Shown here: positions 4,791-7,513 of the stretch, in pieces
Position numbering within the stretch: the first letter of the stretch is position 1
Layout of the letters: each line of letters starts with the position of its first letter
Assembly: GCA_030151145.1 (NCBI GenBank)
Contig: JASLEL010000359.1
Location: forward strand, 1 to 7,513
Origin: Aquirhabdus sp.
GTDB taxonomy: Bacteria; Pseudomonadota; Gammaproteobacteria; Pseudomonadales; Moraxellaceae
Length of the DNA stretch: 7,513 nucleotides
Reading direction: 5' to 3'
Translations under genes and position numbers: made by a program
Notes under the pieces: generated by a model
Database searches by the model: none
What the model saw: only the letters and a program-made list of their open reading frames with translations
Told to the model about the DNA's origin: nothing

Positions 4791-6185
4791 GTGAATTTAT
4801 CTGACATTACCCCGTCCAATCTGCATGCAGAGCGGGCACCAGCGCTCGTTTCTAACCGGGGGCCTTTAGGCTTCAGCATTGCGCTGCATGTGGTGGTGCT
4901 GGTGCTCTTGATCTGGTTTGGACAAAACCTCACACCGATCCCTGAGCCCAAGCATATTCAGGCGATCATCGTGCCTGCATCGTCTTCGGGTCCTTCTGCT
5001 CCGGCGGTCTCACTGCCCAAGACCGTACAGCCCAAGCCTCAACCTGCACCTGAGGAAGAAAAGCAACCCGTCGTCCGTGAAACCGCCGAGACCGCCGCAG
5101 CCGCTGCGGCAGCCGCCTATGCCGCGCATAAACTGGAACAACAGCACGAAAAGGCCAAGGCCATCGCCGAAGAAAAGCAGCAACGTGAAGAGCAAAAACG
5201 CATAGAACGCCAGCAGGCCGAAGCCGAAAAGGCACAGGCGCGCGAAGAACAGAAGCAACTCGAACGGCAGCAAGCCGAAGCGGCCAAGCAGGCCGCAAAC
5301 GCGAAACAAAGAGCCGCCAAGCAAGCCGAAATCGAAGAAGCCTTTGCTTTGAAAAAAGCGCAGGAAAAGCAAAAGCTACAGGACAAGCTCAAAGCCGAAC
5401 AGCAAGCCCGAGAAGCACAAAAGCAGGCTGAAGCCGAGGCCAAACGTCAGGAAAAGCTGCAAGAAGCACAGGCTGCACGTGAAAAGCAACTGGAAGAAAA
5501 ACACCAGCAAGCGCAAGAGCAAAAACGCCAGGAAAAGCTTCAGCAGGCTCAGGCCGCTCGTGAAAAACTACAGGAAGAGAAGCGTCAGCAAGCTCTTGAA
5601 AACAAACGCCAGCAAGCGCTAGAGGCCAAACAGCAAGAACAAGCCCGCAAAGCCGAAAAACTCCAGCAGGAGAAAGATACCAAGCTCGCAGAAGCCAAAC
5701 AGCGTGCCGCTGACAAAGCCGAAGCCGAACGTGCGCAAAAGCAGGCCGATGCCAAAAAAGCCGCACAAGCCAAGGCAGAACAAGCTAAAGCCGATAAACT
5801 GAAGGCCGCCAAATCGGCCGCAGATGCGCGCAAGATGCTATCGCGATCCTTAAGTGATGATGATTCTGAGATCGGTACGATGAAGAGTCAGGTTGCCGCC
5901 AATGCCAAAGCCGTGAACGTCAGCAAATATAAATCACAACTGGAAAACCGAATCCAGAATGCATGGAAGGTTCCTGCTGGTTGCGAAGGACTACATCCTG
6001 CAGCCCGCTTTACTTTAACGTCATCTGGCTCTGTTTCTAGTGTTGTCGTCACCAAGTCCAGCGGCAATGATGACTGTGATGCCAGTATCAGAGCTCTGCA
6101 AAGCTTAAGTGGATTAAATGTTCCTGATGATCCTGAAGTTTTCTCTCAAGTCAGAATCCTCAGCGTCAACTTTAGAACTCATTGA
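4791..6185 (+). CDS. tolA: TolA, inner-membrane to periplasm energy-transducing protein
   Basis: A 464-residue TolA, longer than the 421 of E. coli. Domain I has one membrane helix at about 27-43 with the S-x3-H pair (S29, H33) that contacts TolQ-TolR; the later L and S of the E. coli SHLS motif are V36 and L40 here. A Pro/Ser-rich linker (48-95) and an alanine run (101-109) lead to domain II, a long Ala/Lys/Gln/Glu coiled coil at about 110-350 that spans the periplasm. Tandem repeats lie at 132-150/151-169 and 219-245/246-272. Domain III (about 376-464) binds TolB and Pal and carries a Cys pair, C398 and C429, likely a disulfide as in E. coli. The start is GTG 4791: an in-frame TGA at 4776-4778 excludes upstream ATGs and GAAGA (4777-4781) is a plausible ribosome site. 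The GTG start and 73-bp gap from tolR may lower its expression relative to TolQ. Confidence 0.95.
   Translation: MNLSDITPSNLHAERAPALVSNRGPLGFSIALHVVVLVLLIWFGQNLTPIPEPKHIQAIIVPASSSGPSAPAVSLPKTVQPKPQPAPEEEKQPVVRETAETAAAAAAAAYAAHKLEQQHEKAKAIAEEKQQREEQKRIERQQAEAEKAQAREEQKQLERQQAEAAKQAANAKQRAAKQAEIEEAFALKKAQEKQKLQDKLKAEQQAREAQKQAEAEAKRQEKLQEAQAAREKQLEEKHQQAQEQKRQEKLQQAQAAREKLQEEKRQQALENKRQQALEAKQQEQARKAEKLQQEKDTKLAEAKQRAADKAEAERAQKQADAKKAAQAKAEQAKADKLKAAKSAADARKMLSRSLSDDDSEIGTMKSQVAANAKAVNVSKYKSQLENRIQNAWKVPAGCEGLHPAARFTLTSSGSVSSVVVTKSSGNDDCDASIRALQSLSGLNVPDDPEVFSQVRILSVNFRTH
5184..5297 (+). repeat. 57-bp tandem repeat within tolA (19-residue unit)
   Basis: Two adjacent units encode TolA residues 132-150 and 151-169, each beginning REEQK and containing ERQQAEA. 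By hand alignment 14 of 19 residues match. The unit length is not a multiple of seven, so it would shift a simple heptad pattern. It is probably an old internal duplication that lengthened the coiled coil. Confidence 0.6.
5445..5606 (+). repeat. 81-bp tandem repeat within tolA (27-residue unit)
   Basis: Two adjacent units encode residues 219-245 and 246-272, each starting RQEKLQ and containing AQAAREK. By hand alignment 21 of 27 residues match, with many silent differences between the copies, so the duplication is not recent. A partial third start (RQQALEAK) follows at 273-280. Confidence 0.7.
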
Positions 6186-6240
6186 TATAGATGTAATCAC
6201 CCGGTCAAACCCGGAAAAACGATTGATGTCGGAGCGACTA

Positions 6241-7513
6241 ATGCAAAACTCATCCAAGACCAAACTCTTTGCAATGGCCCTGCTGGGTCTCTTGCCCTTC
6301 GGCGTCAGTCACGCTGAGCTGCAACTCGAAATCGTCAAGGCCCCTGATCAGGCACCCCAGATTGCCGTAGTGCCTTTTGAGGCCGACAGCACTCTGCAGC
6401 CGATCATCCAAAACGATCTGCAGCGCTCCGGCAAATTCGTCAGCAGTAGCAATCTGCCAGCTACACCCACCAAGAGCGCAGACATTAATATCGCCCAATG
6501 GCAAGGTGCTCAAATTCCCTATGTTGTAGTCGGTCAAGTCCACCCAAATGGCAATGCCAATACCGTGCAATATGAGCTAGTCGACATCCAGAAAGGCACC
6601 CGCCTCCTCGGCGAAAGCATGGTCGTACCTCAGAACCGCATGCGTGAAGCGGCCCACCTGATCGCCGACAAGATTTATCAGGCCCTGACTGGCATCCGCG
6701 GCGACTTCTCAGGCCGTATCGCCTATGTGCTCGTGGATAAGGTCAATGGTCAAACCAGCTATAGCCTACAGATCGCCGATACCGACGGTCAGCAACCACG
6801 TACGATCCTGACCTCGCATGAGCCGCTGCTCTCACCCGCTTGGACCGCCGATGGTAAGGGCCTCGCCTATGTTTCCTTTGAGACCGGTCGTCCAGCCATT
6901 TACCTGCAGAATCTGGCGACTGGTACACGTGAGACCATTGCCCAGTACAAAGGCATCAACGGTGCACCGAGCTTCTCACCCGATGGTCAGAGCATGCTCT
7001 TCACCAGCTCCAAAGACGGCACACCGGATATCTATCAGATGAATCTGGGCACCAAACAGATTCGCCGTCTGACCAACGACAGCGCCATCGACACCGAAGC
7101 CCGCTATTCCGCCGACGGCAAGAGTTTTATCTTTACCTCCGACCGTGGCGGTACGCCGCAGATCTATCGCTACAATCTGGATGACGGCTCGACGCGTCGC
7201 CTGACCTATAAAGGCACCTTTAATGCCCGCGCCAGCCTGAGCAGTGATGGACAGTCGCTGGCACTGGTGCATCGTGAAGCTGGTCAGCGCTTCCAGATTG
7301 CGATACAGGATCTCAACTCGGGCATCATGACGATCCTGACCCAGACGCCGCTAGACGAATCACCCAGCTTCTCGCCTAATGGCCAGATGGTCGTCTATGC
7401 CACACGCGAGAATGGACGTGGGCTGCTGTCCATCGTCTCGACCGACGGCCGCTTCCGCGTGCGTCTGCCAAGCCAAACCGGTGAAGTGCGTGAAGCTGCA
7501 TGGTCTCCTACAC
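6241..7513 (+). CDS. tolB: TolB, periplasmic Tol-Pal beta-propeller protein (last residues cut by edge)
   Basis: 424 codons are visible before the right edge, against 430 in E. coli TolB, and the visible end VREAAWSPT matches the usual C-terminal tail, so only a few residues are missing. A Sec signal peptide (basic MQNSSKTK, hydrophobic LFAMALLGLLPFGV) probably ends after SHA at residue 25. The N-terminal alpha/beta domain is about 30-155. The six-bladed propeller follows, with repeated xxxSPDG-type blade motifs at PAWTADGKG (199-207), PSFSPDGQS (243-251), ARYSADGKS (287-295), ASLSSDGQS (331-339), PSFSPNGQM (375-383) and AAWSP. TolB docks on Pal in the outer membrane and on TolA domain III. 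GGAG (6231-6234) six nucleotides upstream favours ATG 6241 over the in-frame ATG at 6226. It follows tolA by 55 bp, likely the same transcript; pal is expected next. Confidence 0.97.
   Translation, partial: MQNSSKTKLFAMALLGLLPFGVSHAELQLEIVKAPDQAPQIAVVPFEADSTLQPIIQNDLQRSGKFVSSSNLPATPTKSADINIAQWQGAQIPYVVVGQVHPNGNANTVQYELVDIQKGTRLLGESMVVPQNRMREAAHLIADKIYQALTGIRGDFSGRIAYVLVDKVNGQTSYSLQIADTDGQQPRTILTSHEPLLSPAWTADGKGLAYVSFETGRPAIYLQNLATGTRETIAQYKGINGAPSFSPDGQSMLFTSSKDGTPDIYQMNLGTKQIRRLTNDSAIDTEARYSADGKSFIFTSDRGGTPQIYRYNLDDGSTRRLTYKGTFNARASLSSDGQSLALVHREAGQRFQIAIQDLNSGIMTILTQTPLDESPSFSPNGQMVVYATRENGRGLLSIVSTDGRFRVRLPSQTGEVREAAWSPT

Noticed and set aside
5010..5833. Several long reverse-strand open frames opposite tolA
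   Set aside because: They are mirror products of the Ala/Lys/Gln/Glu-rich coiled-coil codons, giving biased Phe/Leu/Cys or Arg/Ala peptides without domains, while the forward strand is clearly tolA.
6201..6214. CCGG...CCGG hairpin between tolA and tolB
   Set aside because: The stem is only four base pairs and there is no T run, so it is not distinguishable from chance.

Overview
The window looks like a chromosomal segment of a gammaproteobacterium with roughly 50-55% G+C. The gene order ybgC-tolQ-tolR-tolA-tolB and the closeness of TolQ, TolR and TolB to the well-known gamma-proteobacterial forms support this. A Moraxellaceae-like host is my guess from the protein flavour (PreP, PfkB-type adenosine kinase, Rieske protein). 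I cannot confirm it without a search.

Layout: positions 1-860 (minus strand) hold the N-terminal 286 residues of an M16C zinc metallopeptidase of the PreP type, cut by the left window edge. Positions 861-1253 are a 393-bp divergent intergenic region with weak candidate promoters in both directions and a 21-bp dyad. Positions 1254-2270 encode a PfkB-family sugar/nucleoside kinase, probably adenosine kinase. Positions 2352-2675 encode a small Rieske [2Fe-2S] protein. A strong inverted repeat (about 2742-2780) separates it from the Tol-Pal cluster.

The Tol-Pal cluster fills the rest: ybgC (2850-3422), tolQ (3600-4265), tolR (4268-4717), tolA (4791-6185, GTG start) and tolB (6241 to the right edge, lacking only its last few residues). 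TolQ, TolR and TolA form the proton-motive-force-driven inner-membrane motor, TolB is the periplasmic beta-propeller partner, and pal would be expected just beyond the right edge. Together they keep the outer membrane attached and constrict it at division. YbgC is the acyl-CoA thioesterase that travels with the cluster.

I see no mobile element, CRISPR array, tRNA, rRNA or new multi-gene system. The points worth a second look are small: a roughly 30-residue A+T-rich in-frame insertion in YbgC, an unusual 177-nt ybgC-tolQ gap with a short Met-rich ORF, a hairpin and a double T7 tract, mutually exclusive hairpins upstream of ybgC, and internal tandem repeats in the TolA coiled coil.
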